Assembly: GCA_046349315.1 (NCBI GenBank)
Contig: JAXMCQ010000026.1
Location: forward strand, 1 to 64,000
Origin: JAEUMG01 sp046349315
GTDB taxonomy: Bacteria; Pseudomonadota; Alphaproteobacteria; Rhizobiales; Aestuariivirgaceae
Length of the DNA stretch: 64,000 nucleotides
Direction of reading: 5' to 3'
Positions 57,291 to 64,000 of the stretch are shown piece by piece. The position numbers and the translations under genes are program-made. A model generated the notes under the pieces. It was not told the origin of the DNA. It did not search any database and saw nothing but the letters and a program-made list of their open reading frames with translations. Positions within the stretch are counted from its first letter, which is position 1. The number at the start of each line of letters is the position of its first letter.

Positions 57291-57376
57291 GTCATGCCAG
57301 CGAAAGCTGGCATCCCCTGACGCGGTGCCGCTAGCGGAGATGATTCAGGGGACCCGAGCTTTCGCTGGGGTGACGG
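57291..57376. repeat. interspersed palindromic repeat, family C
   Basis: GTCATGCCAGCGAAAGCTGG opens the element and CGAGCTTTCGCTGGGGTGAC closes it in inverted orientation, with CCCCTGA/TCAGGGG in the middle. It has the same overall plan as family A but other sequence. Directly followed by a family A copy. Confidence 0.65.
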
Positions 57377-57385
57377 TATTTAACT

Positions 57386-57483
57386 TGTCATTGCCGGGCT
57401 TGTCCCGGCAATCCATCGGGCATCAAACTCCGCCTACGGAGCATCGGCACAGTGGATCCCCGCAACGAGTGCGGGGATAACAA
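57386..57483. repeat. interspersed palindromic repeat, family A, copy 3
   Basis: TGTCATTGCCGGGCTTGTCC to CGCAACGAGTGCGGGGATAA with GCCGGG/CCCGGC and CCCCGCA/TGCGGGG stems. Lies between the convergent ends of the ada-like gene and the mttB-like gene. Confidence 0.75.
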
Positions 57484-57488
57484 GAGGG

Positions 57489-59006
57489 TTACGGCGCGGC
57501 TGTGGCGCCCCTCTTCCTTCGCCCCATGTAGTCTTTCAGCGCCTCTTCCACCCCCGCATCGATCGATGGGCGTTCGTAAGTCTCGACCATCTGCTTCCAG
57601 ATGCGATTGGCCTTTTGCGGCGCCGTCTCGCTGCCGCGCTCGCGCCAGCTTTCGTAATTGGCCCAATTGGAGACGAGCGGCGTGTAGAAGGCCGTCTCGT
57701 AGCGCGCCAATGTATGCGCGGTGCCGAAATAATGCCCGGCCGGCCCGACATCGCGGATCGCATCAAGCGCCAGGCTCTCGGTATCGACGGAGAACGGCTC
57801 GCAATAGGCGGCCATCATCTGCAGCATCTCAGCATCGAGTATCAATTTCTCGAAAGACGCGGTCAGCCCGCCATGCAGCCATCCCGCAGCGTGCAGGATC
57901 ATATTGGCGCCGCCCATGACGGCACCCCACAATGCCATCATGCTTTCATAGGCCGCCTGCGCATCGACATCGTTCGCCGCATTCACATTGCTCGAGCGGA
58001 ACGGCACGCCGATATGGCGCGCCAATTGGCCCGAGGCTTGCGCGGCCTGTGCATATTCGGGCGTGCCGAAAGCGGGGGCTCCTGAGCGCATGTCGACATT
58101 GGAGGTGAAGCCGCCATACATGACCGGCGATCCCGGGCGCACGATCTGGCACAGAACGATGCCGGCGAGCGCTTCGGCATGCTGCTGCGCCAATGCGCCG
58201 GCCAATGTCACCGGCGACATCGCACCCGCCAAGGTGAAGGGAGTCACCACCACGCACTGCCCATGCTCGGCATAGGTCATCAGCCCTTCCGCCATGGGGA
58301 CGTCGAGCTGCAAGGGCGAATTGGTGTTGATGATGCAGGTGAAAACCGTGCGGTCGATCAAGCCCTCGCGCGTGGTGCCGAGCGAGATCGCCGCCATTTC
58401 TAAGGCATCGATCGACCGCTCGGTGCCGAGGCCCTGCGGCTGCCAGTTCTTATCCAGCAATGTGATCTCGGCAAAGTATAAATCGAGATGGCGCGTATCG
58501 GCGGGCAGATCGAGCGGCTCGAACGGCCCGCCGCCTTCCTGGTGCAATATGTCGAGGGTTTGCACGACCTTGAGATAGTCGCACATTTCGGCGTAGGTGC
58601 CGGCCCGCCTGCCGCCTTCGAGATCCATCACATAGGCCGGCCCGCCGACTGACGAGAAGATGCCGTTGCGCTTGCCGACCTTGACCGATTTGGCCGGATC
58701 GCGGGCTTCGAGCGTGAACTCGGCCGGCGCCTTGGCGATGAGCTCTTCGACCATCGCGCGGTCGAAGCGAACGCGATCCTCGCCGGGCTCGATTCTCGCG
58801 CCCGCGCGGGCGTAGTATTCGCGCGCGCGCGGCTCCAGCACCTTCATCCCGATTTCTTCGAGGATGGTGAGCGCCGTATCGTGAATGCGCGCGACGTTGT
58901 CGGCGCTGAGGATTTTGATCGGCTCGTAAGGCAGCGAGAACTGCTTCCACGGCCGCTGCGCAAAGGCGCCGGCGGTACGGGTCGGGCGGTCGCGGCGGCG
59001 GCTCAT
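57489..59006 (-). CDS. trimethylamine:corrinoid methyltransferase (MttB) family protein, non-pyrrolysine type
   Basis: Protein of 505 residues matching the MttB superfamily over its length, with AGTYAEMCDYLKVVQ and a TIM-barrel core. No in-frame amber codon is read, so it belongs to the large non-Pyl group, whose members demethylate quaternary amines such as glycine betaine (MtgB), proline betaine and carnitine by transferring a methyl to a corrinoid protein. The substrate is unknown. It overlaps the flavoprotein gene by 4 bases (ATGA), so the two are made together. No corrinoid protein or second methyltransferase gene is in view. Confidence 0.87.
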   Translation of the reverse strand: MSRRRDRPTRTAGAFAQRPWKQFSLPYEPIKILSADNVARIHDTALTILEEIGMKVLEPRAREYYARAGARIEPGEDRVRFDRAMVEELIAKAPAEFTLEARDPAKSVKVGKRNGIFSSVGGPAYVMDLEGGRRAGTYAEMCDYLKVVQTLDILHQEGGGPFEPLDLPADTRHLDLYFAEITLLDKNWQPQGLGTERSIDALEMAAISLGTTREGLIDRTVFTCIINTNSPLQLDVPMAEGLMTYAEHGQCVVVTPFTLAGAMSPVTLAGALAQQHAEALAGIVLCQIVRPGSPVMYGGFTSNVDMRSGAPAFGTPEYAQAAQASGQLARHIGVPFRSSNVNAANDVDAQAAYESMMALWGAVMGGANMILHAAGWLHGGLTASFEKLILDAEMLQMMAAYCEPFSVDTESLALDAIRDVGPAGHYFGTAHTLARYETAFYTPLVSNWANYESWRERGSETAPQKANRIWKQMVETYERPSIDAGVEEALKDYMGRRKRGATAAP

Positions 59007-61024
59007 GATTCTGGTCTTTCGCGCTTTAGGGATGAGATCGCGGCACTGCCGAATTCGCGGGCAAAGCGATGGCCGGAAAAGACGGCATCCGCAATATGCG
59101 AAGGATTCAAGCAGTCGCCGATCCGCGTCATCGGCGGCGCGTCGGGTGCCGCGGCCAGCGCGTGATAGAGCGCATCATCCGGCACTTTGCCAGTCACCAG
59201 GATGAGCCGGCCGAGCTGTATGCTTTTCTCTTGGCCAGTGTAAGCGCAGGCGAAGCGGACTTCGTCGCGCGTTGCAGCCACAAGCGCATGCGACAACAAG
59301 AGCTCTACACCGATCGACATCAGGCGCGCCTGGATAAAACCCTGCTCGTCTGTCGCCGCCGTCCACGAGGAAACGACGGAAGCCGGCGTCACATAGGTCA
59401 CATCGTGCCCCGCCTTCTTCAGTTTCTCCGCCACGGCGCTGGCGACTGCGTAGTGATCATCATCATAGATCACGATCGGGCCTGAGAGATCGGCAAAGGA
59501 ATCGGGCGTTGCGATCGGCGCATCATCGGCGATCGCGACTGGCGTCTCGCCCATCGCCCCGATCCCGTCCTTGCGCCAGGAGCTTCCGGTGGCCAGCACC
59601 ACATGATCGGCGCCGAAGCCGATCACGTCGTCGGCACTGAGCCGGCTTTCGCGGTAAACCGAAACATTGCTGAGTTTCGAGAGCATGGTTTCGCGATGGT
59701 CGCGCACCCTGATCCACGTACCCAATCCCGGCAATGAAGATTCGGTGAGAACGCGTCCACCCAGTTGCGATGTCGCCTCGGCGAGTGTCACCTCATAGCC
59801 GCGCTTGCCGAGCGCGAGCGCACATTCGAGCCCGGCCGGACCGCCGCCTACCACCAGCACATGCGCAGCTTCATGTTTCGACTCGATTCTCTCCGGATGC
59901 CAGCCGCGCCGCCATTCCTCGCCCATGGTCGGGTTCTGCGTACAGCGTAACGGCACCGCCTCATTATTGGCCGCGCGGCAGATATTGCAGCCTATGCATT
60001 CGCGGATTTCGTCCTCGCGGCCTTCGCGGATCTTGGTCGGCAGAAACGGATCGGCGATCGAGGGCCGTGCGGCACCGATGAAATCGGTGAGGCCACGCCG
60101 GATGCGCGACACCATGAGATCGGGCGAAGTAAAGCGGCCGACAGTGACGACCGGCTTCGTCGTCATCGATTTGACGAAGGAAATATACTCGTCCTGGTAG
60201 CCTTCTTCGGAAAACCGCGCGCTCTTCGAATCATTGCCGAGCGCGCCGGCGACATTCACGTCCCAAAGATCGGGAAGCTCGGCGAGCAATCCCATGATGG
60301 CGCGTGCCTCGCCATCGGCGCTGATGCCGTGGGGTCCATGCAGTTCATCGACTGCCATGCGCACCGCAACCGCCGCCCTGCCGCGGGTCGCCTCGCGCGT
60401 GACCTCGATCATCTCGCGCAGCAAGCGTGTGCGGTTTTCGGTCGAGCCGCCATATTCGTCCGTCCGCCGGTTGGTGCGCGGCGACAGGAACTGGAAGGGC
60501 AGATAGTCGTGCGCGGCATAGACATAGACGATGTCATAGCCGGCCTTGATCGCGCGCTCGGCGGCGAGCTTCTGCCAGTCGCGAAAGGCGGCTATGTCGC
60601 TCTTGTCCATGGCGCGGGCACCCATCGGCTGCACGAATTTGGCGCGCTGGCCGGAAGGGGACAGCATCGGCTCGCGGGTCAGCCTGTTATTTGCATGAAA
60701 GCCGCCATGCCATAATTCGACCGCGGCGAGGCTGCCATGCGCATGGATCGCCTCGGCGATCTTTCCGAGCGCCTGCACATCGTCCTCGTCCCAGAGACTG
60801 AGATAGCCATAGGGGAAATCATCAGAGGACGGATGAATGGAGCAATACTCGGTGGCGACCACGCCCCAGCCGCCTTCCGCCTTGATGCCGCGCAAGGCGG
60901 CGGATGACTTGGGCGCACGCCATCCCATGCCTGTTGCATGCGGCGTCTGGTAGAAGCGGTTCGGCGCGGTGACCGGGCCGATCTTCATCTCCTGAAACAG
61001 GATATCGTAGCGGGGATTGCGCAT
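59003..61024 (-). CDS. trimethylamine-dehydrogenase/dimethylglycine-type NADH:flavin oxidoreductase
   Basis: Multidomain iron-sulfur flavoprotein of 673 residues. The N-terminal old-yellow-enzyme FMN barrel (about 1-330) contains RFYQTPHATGMG and the active-site region HDYLPFQFLSPRTNRRTDEY split at 180. Cys ligands for a 4Fe-4S cluster follow in CIGCNICRAANN (about 340-352). FAD and NAD domains come next, with VVGGGPAGLECALALGKRG near 389. This is the layout of trimethylamine dehydrogenase and of DgcA, stachydrine-type demethylases. ATG 61024 gives MRNPRYDILF; the longer frame is not conserved. Its ribosome-binding site lies within a dyad. Confidence 0.88.
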   Translation of the reverse strand: MRNPRYDILFQEMKIGPVTAPNRFYQTPHATGMGWRAPKSSAALRGIKAEGGWGVVATEYCSIHPSSDDFPYGYLSLWDEDDVQALGKIAEAIHAHGSLAAVELWHGGFHANNRLTREPMLSPSGQRAKFVQPMGARAMDKSDIAAFRDWQKLAAERAIKAGYDIVYVYAAHDYLPFQFLSPRTNRRTDEYGGSTENRTRLLREMIEVTREATRGRAAVAVRMAVDELHGPHGISADGEARAIMGLLAELPDLWDVNVAGALGNDSKSARFSEEGYQDEYISFVKSMTTKPVVTVGRFTSPDLMVSRIRRGLTDFIGAARPSIADPFLPTKIREGREDEIRECIGCNICRAANNEAVPLRCTQNPTMGEEWRRGWHPERIESKHEAAHVLVVGGGPAGLECALALGKRGYEVTLAEATSQLGGRVLTESSLPGLGTWIRVRDHRETMLSKLSNVSVYRESRLSADDVIGFGADHVVLATGSSWRKDGIGAMGETPVAIADDAPIATPDSFADLSGPIVIYDDDHYAVASAVAEKLKKAGHDVTYVTPASVVSSWTAATDEQGFIQARLMSIGVELLLSHALVAATRDEVRFACAYTGQEKSIQLGRLILVTGKVPDDALYHALAAAPDAPPMTRIGDCLNPSHIADAVFSGHRFAREFGSAAISSLKRERPES

Positions 61025-61028
61025 GGGT

Positions 61029-61058
61029 TTCCTTATTGAACGTTTGTACAATAAGGAA
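61029..61058. promoter_or_regulatory. perfect 10 bp dyad covering the ribosome-binding site of the flavoprotein gene
   Basis: TTCCTTATTG (61029-61038) is exactly complementary to CAATAAGGAA (61049-61058) with a 10 nt spacer AACGTTTGTA. The core TTGAACGTTTGTACAA is also partly palindromic. On the minus strand the element ends 4 bases before the ATG at 61024, so AAGGAA is the ribosome-binding site and is within one arm. It may be a repressor operator or an RNA hairpin that hides the start. Confidence 0.75.
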
Positions 61059-61082
61059 GTAGACCGCGCAACCTGCGCTTTC

Positions 61083-61268
61083 TCTCCATGGCCGGCCCCG
61101 GAGCCGGCCATCCAGTCTGGATGGCAGGGTCAAGCCCTGCCATGGAGGACTGAGAGCCATCCCTCTTTTGTCATTGCCGGGCTTGTCCCGGCAATCCATC
61201 ATGCCGCAGCTTCGGTCGGCGAAATGCTGGCGCGATGGATCCCCGCAACAAGTGCGGGGATGACAACA
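61083..61268. repeat. two-module palindromic repeat block (family B plus family A)
   Basis: Module B (61083-61160) has CTCCATGGCCGGCCCCGGAG ... GGGTCAAGCCCTGCCATGGAGG; module A (61168-61268) has TGTCATTGCCGGGCTTGTCC ... CAAGTGCGGGGATGACA. The order and spacing equal those at 53224-53405. Lies between the divergent flavoprotein and Gfo/Idh genes. Confidence 0.75.
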
Positions 61269-61287
61269 GGCAGGGAGGCCCGCATCA

Positions 61288-62277
61288 ATGTCGCCAGTCA
61301 AATGGGGAATCATCTCGACCGCCAAGATCGGAACCGAGAAAGTCATTCCCGGCATGCTCAAGAGCAAGGATCTCGAAGTCGTCGCCATCGCGTCCCGCGA
61401 TCTCAAGACCGCAAAGGCCGCGGCCAAGAAGCTCGGCATTCCGAAAGCCTATGGATCTTATGAGGAACTCCTCGCAGATCCCGAGATCGAGGCGGTCTAT
61501 AATCCGCTCCCCAACCATCTCCACGTGCCCTTGACCTTGAAGGCGGCGGCCGCCGGCAAGCATGTGCTCTGCGAAAAGCCGATCGCCATCACCGCCAAGG
61601 AGGCCCAGAAACTCAAGAAGGTGAAGCGCGGCATCAATGTCGCCGAAGCCTTCATGGTCCGCCACAACCCGCAATGGATCGAGGTCAGGAACCGCGTCAA
61701 GAAGGGAGAGATCGGCACGGTCAGGGCGATCCAGGTCTTCTTCACCTATTACCTCGATGATCCCTTGAACATCCGCAACGTGGCGAAGATCGGCGGCGGC
61801 GGCATGCTCGATATCGGCTGCTATCCGATCACCGTGGCGCGTTTCGTCTTCGATGCCGAGCCCAAGCGCGTCATCGCATTGATCGATCGCGATCCCAAAT
61901 TCAAGACCGATCGTACCGCGAGCGGCATTGCCGATTTCGGCAATGGCAGGCAATTGACCTTCACCGTCTCGACCCAGACGGCGCCCTATCAACGCGCCCA
62001 TATTGGCGGCACCAAGGGTCGCATCGAAGTCGAGATCCCCTTCAACGCACCGCCCGATGTGCCCAACCGCCTGTTCATCCAGGGCATGGAAATGAACAAG
62101 GGTGAGTGGCGCGAATTGCCGGTGAGCGACCAGTACCAGATGCAGGCCGAGGCCTTCGGCCGCGTCATCCGCAAGAAGGACAAGCTCGAGCACGGCGTCG
62201 CCGATGCCATTCAAAACATGAAGATCATCGATGCCTTCTTCCGCTCGGCCAAGTCCGGGAAATGGGAGAAGCCTTGA
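61288..62277 (+). CDS. Gfo/Idh/MocA family oxidoreductase
   Basis: NAD(P)-dependent sugar-type oxidoreductase of 329 residues. The N-terminal nucleotide fold starts VKWGIISTAKIGTEKVIPGM, without a classic GxGxxG. The signature EKP motif (CEKPIA, about residues 95-100) contains the catalytic Lys 97. The C-terminal domain has GGGGMLDIGCYPITVARFVF, where His is replaced by Cys/Tyr relative to some members. Similar proteins are xylose dehydrogenases and glucose-fructose oxidoreductases. Monocistronic, with the repeat block upstream. Substrate unknown. Confidence 0.87.
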   Translation: MSPVKWGIISTAKIGTEKVIPGMLKSKDLEVVAIASRDLKTAKAAAKKLGIPKAYGSYEELLADPEIEAVYNPLPNHLHVPLTLKAAAAGKHVLCEKPIAITAKEAQKLKKVKRGINVAEAFMVRHNPQWIEVRNRVKKGEIGTVRAIQVFFTYYLDDPLNIRNVAKIGGGGMLDIGCYPITVARFVFDAEPKRVIALIDRDPKFKTDRTASGIADFGNGRQLTFTVSTQTAPYQRAHIGGTKGRIEVEIPFNAPPDVPNRLFIQGMEMNKGEWRELPVSDQYQMQAEAFGRVIRKKDKLEHGVADAIQNMKIIDAFFRSAKSGKWEKP

Positions 62278-62280
62278 GCT

Positions 62281-62367
62281 TTCCCTCCCTGCGCAGCGGG
62301 GAGGGTGTCGCGCGCAGCGCGACGGGTGGGGTGCCCTTCTCCCGCTTAAGCGGCGGGAGAGGGAAAG
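62281..62367. repeat. REP-like palindromic repeat
   Basis: CCTCCCTGCGCAGCGGGGAGG is one hairpin, and TCTCCCGCTTAAGCGGCGGGAGA nearby forms a second; GCGCGCAGCGCG lies between. It is of the same general type as the blocks at 764-1062. Confidence 0.65.
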
Positions 62368-62456
62368 CTGCAACTAGGAATAGAAATCGACGCTAGGTGC
62401 CCTAGGAGGCCCGTAGAGCGCTTTCAGGCCTTCCCCGCTACCCCCCTACCAGCCCA

Positions 62457-62498
62457 CCCTAAGAACGCACTCTACGGCGTTCCCTGTGCGTTCTAGGG
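62457..62498. other. 13 bp imperfect hairpin in the gap after the ROK gene
   Basis: CCCTAAGAACGCAC (62457-62470) pairs with GTGCGTTCTAGGG (62486-62498) with one bulged A and a 15 nt loop. On the minus strand it begins 33 bases after the ROK stop codon, with no U-run. Possible transcript-end structure or mobile remnant. Confidence 0.5.
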
Positions 62499-62530
62499 CC
62501 TGTCTGGGGTCGGAGGTCGCCCTACCGGCC

Positions 62531-63433
62531 CTACCCTTGGCTCCAGAGGCGTGCCGCACCCCTGACACCGCTCTTTTCCCCGTGGGAAGCCCGGGCGACC
62601 CGGACCTTGGCCGCTCCGGAGAAGGTGTAGAGGCTGGCCCTTGCTCCCAATTCCTCGACCAGCTCAGGCAAAGACGACAACCCGCCCCCGACCACGAAAA
62701 TATCGGGGTCGAGCGTGTTGACGAGGCTCGCGGTGAGCCTCGCGAAGCGATCGGCGAGCCGCTCCAATGCTGCCTGGGCCGCACTCTCCCCGGCCCTGGC
62801 CCGCGCCACGATTTCAGCCCCTTTCAGCGACTGCCCCGTGACCGTGTTGTAGTCTCGCGCTAAGCCGGTGCCGGAAACATATTGCTCGACACACCCGGCT
62901 TTCCCGCAAAAACACGGCAGCAACGGCCATTCCGTTTCGTTCGGCCAGGGCAACGGCAGATGCCCGAATTCGGCAGCTTCGGCATTGGGGCCGGAGCGCA
63001 ACTTGCCGTCGATCACGAGCCCACCACCCAGTGCAGTGCCGATCGTGTAGAAGGCAACGACCGGATAGCCCGCCCCTGCTCCGTCGAAGGCTTCTGACAG
63101 CGCAAAGCAATTGGCGTCGTTCTCGAGCTTGACCGGAAGCGCGATCACTTTGGCGAGATCGGCGGGCAACGGCCGGCCATTGCAGAAGACCATGTTGGCA
63201 TTGCGCCAAAGGCCGGTTTCGGGCGACGCCGACCCTGGCGCGCCGATGCCGACAGTCGCATCGCGCCCTGCCACCCTCGCCGCTTCATCTACGAGGGTGG
63301 CAACGGCTGCGGTCAGCGATGCGTAATCATTGGGCGTCGCGACGCGCTTTTCAAATAGTGTCTCGCCTTGCGGTGAAAGTGCGAGCGCATCGATCTTGGT
63401 ACCGCCAATATCGACGCCGATGCGCGACGGCAT
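62531..63433 (-). CDS. ROK-family sugar kinase
   Basis: ROK kinase of 300 residues, probably a fructokinase, glucokinase or N-acetylglucosamine kinase. The N-terminal phosphate loop GVDIGGTKIDALAL is at 6-19. LENDANCFALSEA holds the catalytic Asp, and the zinc motif CFCGKAGCVEQYVSGTGLA (near 175-193) is complete. There is no N-terminal HTH, so it is an enzyme and not a NagC-like repressor. Six bases separate it from the upstream cupin gene on the same strand. Which sugar is phosphorylated is not determinable by eye. Confidence 0.9.
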   Translation of the reverse strand: MPSRIGVDIGGTKIDALALSPQGETLFEKRVATPNDYASLTAAVATLVDEAARVAGRDATVGIGAPGSASPETGLWRNANMVFCNGRPLPADLAKVIALPVKLENDANCFALSEAFDGAGAGYPVVAFYTIGTALGGGLVIDGKLRSGPNAEAAEFGHLPLPWPNETEWPLLPCFCGKAGCVEQYVSGTGLARDYNTVTGQSLKGAEIVARARAGESAAQAALERLADRFARLTASLVNTLDPDIFVVGGGLSSLPELVEELGARASLYTFSGAAKVRVARASHGEKSGVRGAARLWSQG

Positions 63434-63439
63434 GATCGT

Positions 63440-63781
63440 CTATGTGCGCTTGTAGACATCATCATAACGGATGATGTCGTCCTCGCCGAGATAATCGCCG
63501 AATTGCACTTCGATGATCGCGACCTCCTCCTTGCCGAAATTCTCGAGCCGGTGCTTGGCGCCTTGCGGAATGTCAATCGACTGCGCGCGGGTGAACTCCT
63601 TGACACTCTCACCGACTGTCACAGTCGCGGTACCGTTCACCACCGTCCAATGTTCGCCGCGATGCTTGTGGCTCTGCAATGACAAGCGCCCGCCCGGCTT
63701 CACCACGATGCGCTTCACCTTGAAGCCTGGTTGCTCGTCGAGAACATAGAAGGCGCCCCACGGCCGCTCTTCGCTATACAT
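63440..63781 (-). CDS. cupin protein, mannose-6-phosphate isomerase type II-like
   Basis: Single cupin of about 113 residues. MYSEERPWGAFYVLD at the start, HKHRGEHWTVVNGTATV with the metal His/Glu cluster, and IDIPQGAKHRLENF match the C-terminal isomerase domain of bifunctional GMP/PMI proteins. It lacks the guanylyltransferase half. It could isomerise mannose-6-phosphate and fructose-6-phosphate, which would fit the adjacent sugar kinase. ATG 63781 is favoured over GTG 63823. Confidence 0.85.
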   Translation of the reverse strand: MYSEERPWGAFYVLDEQPGFKVKRIVVKPGGRLSLQSHKHRGEHWTVVNGTATVTVGESVKEFTRAQSIDIPQGAKHRLENFGKEEVAIIEVQFGDYLGEDDIIRYDDVYKRT

Positions 63782-63828
63782 CAACACTTCCTCCGCACCA
63801 CTGCTGGCGATGCCCACCACCAAAAACT

Positions 63829-63926
63829 GTCATTGCCGGGCTTGTCCCGGCAATCCACCGTGCCATTCGCTCCGCATACGGAGTATCGGCACAATGGTTC
63901 CCCGGAACAAGGCCGGGGATGACAAG
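63829..63926. repeat. interspersed palindromic repeat, family A, copy 5
   Basis: TGTCATTGCCGGGCTTGTCC ... CCCCGGAACAAGGCCGGGGA ... TGACAAG. Sequence between the stems differs from the other copies. Upstream of the cupin gene. Confidence 0.72.
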
Positions 63927-63936
63927 AAGAAGAAAT

Positions 63937-64000
63937 TCAATTGTCCCATTTCGGCGCCCAGCCGGACGGCGAAATAAGCCGCCGGTTGCCCTTGCTCACC
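63937..64000 (-). CDS. C-terminal end of an unidentified gene, truncated by the window edge
   Basis: On the minus strand, twenty codons followed by TGA read VSKGNRRLISPSGWAPKWDN to the edge. The low-complexity-free sequence and GC-rich third positions suggest a real protein end in line with the cupin and ROK genes, but I cannot assign it. Confidence 0.35.
   Translation of the reverse strand, partial: VSKGNRRLISPSGWAPKWDN

Noticed and set aside
57489..59006. Pyrrolysine-type MttB with in-frame amber codon
   Set aside because: The frame is continuous without TAG, and no pylT/pylS-like genes are seen, so the non-Pyl group is assumed.
53224..63926. CRISPR array made of the palindromic repeats
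   Set aside because: The repeats are about 100 bp, far apart and not regularly spaced; no cas genes are in view.

Overview
The window is a 64 kb piece of a GC-rich alphaproteobacterial chromosome. It most likely comes from a member of the Hyphomicrobiales (Rhizobiales) or a close relative. This rests on core gene order (ftsK-lolA-xth; leuS-lptE-holA; parB-parA-rsmG-mnmG-mnmE; rho-hemJ-hemE; ppsR-maf-aroE-coaE-dnaQ; secB/fxsA/tim44/mltA/smr; hslUV next to a his operon), a CenR-type regulator, and GANTC sites clustered near the origin. No genus can be assigned by eye. There are no phage genes, transposases or CRISPR arrays. One tRNA gene (Gly, anticodon GCC) is present.

Layout, left to right. 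(1) 0-7.4 kb, accessory: the tail of an unknown gene, a repeat-rich spacer, and a probable catabolic cluster. The cluster holds two short-chain dehydrogenases, an acetoacetate-decarboxylase-family protein, a FadR-type GntR regulator and an enolase-superfamily acid-sugar dehydratase. Divergent from it are a polar amino-acid type binding protein and a permease with no ATPase gene nearby. (2) 7.5-26 kb, housekeeping: tRNA-Gly, prolyl-tRNA editing, a thioredoxin-TPR protein, Lon-N, Trm112, a UbiH-type hydroxylase, TesB, glnK-amtB behind a sigma-54-like promoter, ftsK, lolA, a structured non-coding gap, xth, a cNMP-domain protein, a CenR-like regulator, an L,D-transpeptidase, yggS, leuS, lptE and holA. 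(3) 26-41 kb, the origin region: parB-parA with two parS-like sites, rsmG, mnmG, mnmE, rho, hemJ and hemE on the minus strand; a 380 bp gap with DnaA-box-like 9-mers that I call the probable oriC; then ppsR-like, maf, aroE, coaE and dnaQ on the plus strand. Transcription diverges from the gap, as expected for leading-strand genes on both replichores. (4) 41-53 kb: secB, fxsA, tim44-like, mltA, smr, an XRE regulator, hslU, a DUF2157-like membrane protein, hslV, and a histidine operon (hisB, DUF2628 gene, hisH, hisA, SDR, hisF, hisE, coaA). (5) 53-64 kb: a PfkB kinase, an EI24/CysZ-like membrane protein, nth, a DUF2244 gene and an ada-like gene. These are followed by an accessory set: an MttB-family methyltransferase paired with a trimethylamine-dehydrogenase-like flavoprotein, a Gfo/Idh oxidoreductase, a ROK kinase and a cupin. 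This part is rich in short interspersed palindromic repeats.

The most informative non-coding signals are the probable oriC with its own 17/18 nt inverted repeat, the two parS-like 16-mers, a perfect 10 bp dyad that covers the ribosome-binding site of the flavoprotein gene, the glnK sigma-54-like promoter, a structured terminator-ended gap before xth, and several families of interspersed palindromic repeats. The possibly undescribed biology lies in the two accessory catabolic clusters and in the insertions within the his and hslVU operons. None of this was tested by any search; family calls come from motifs and length.
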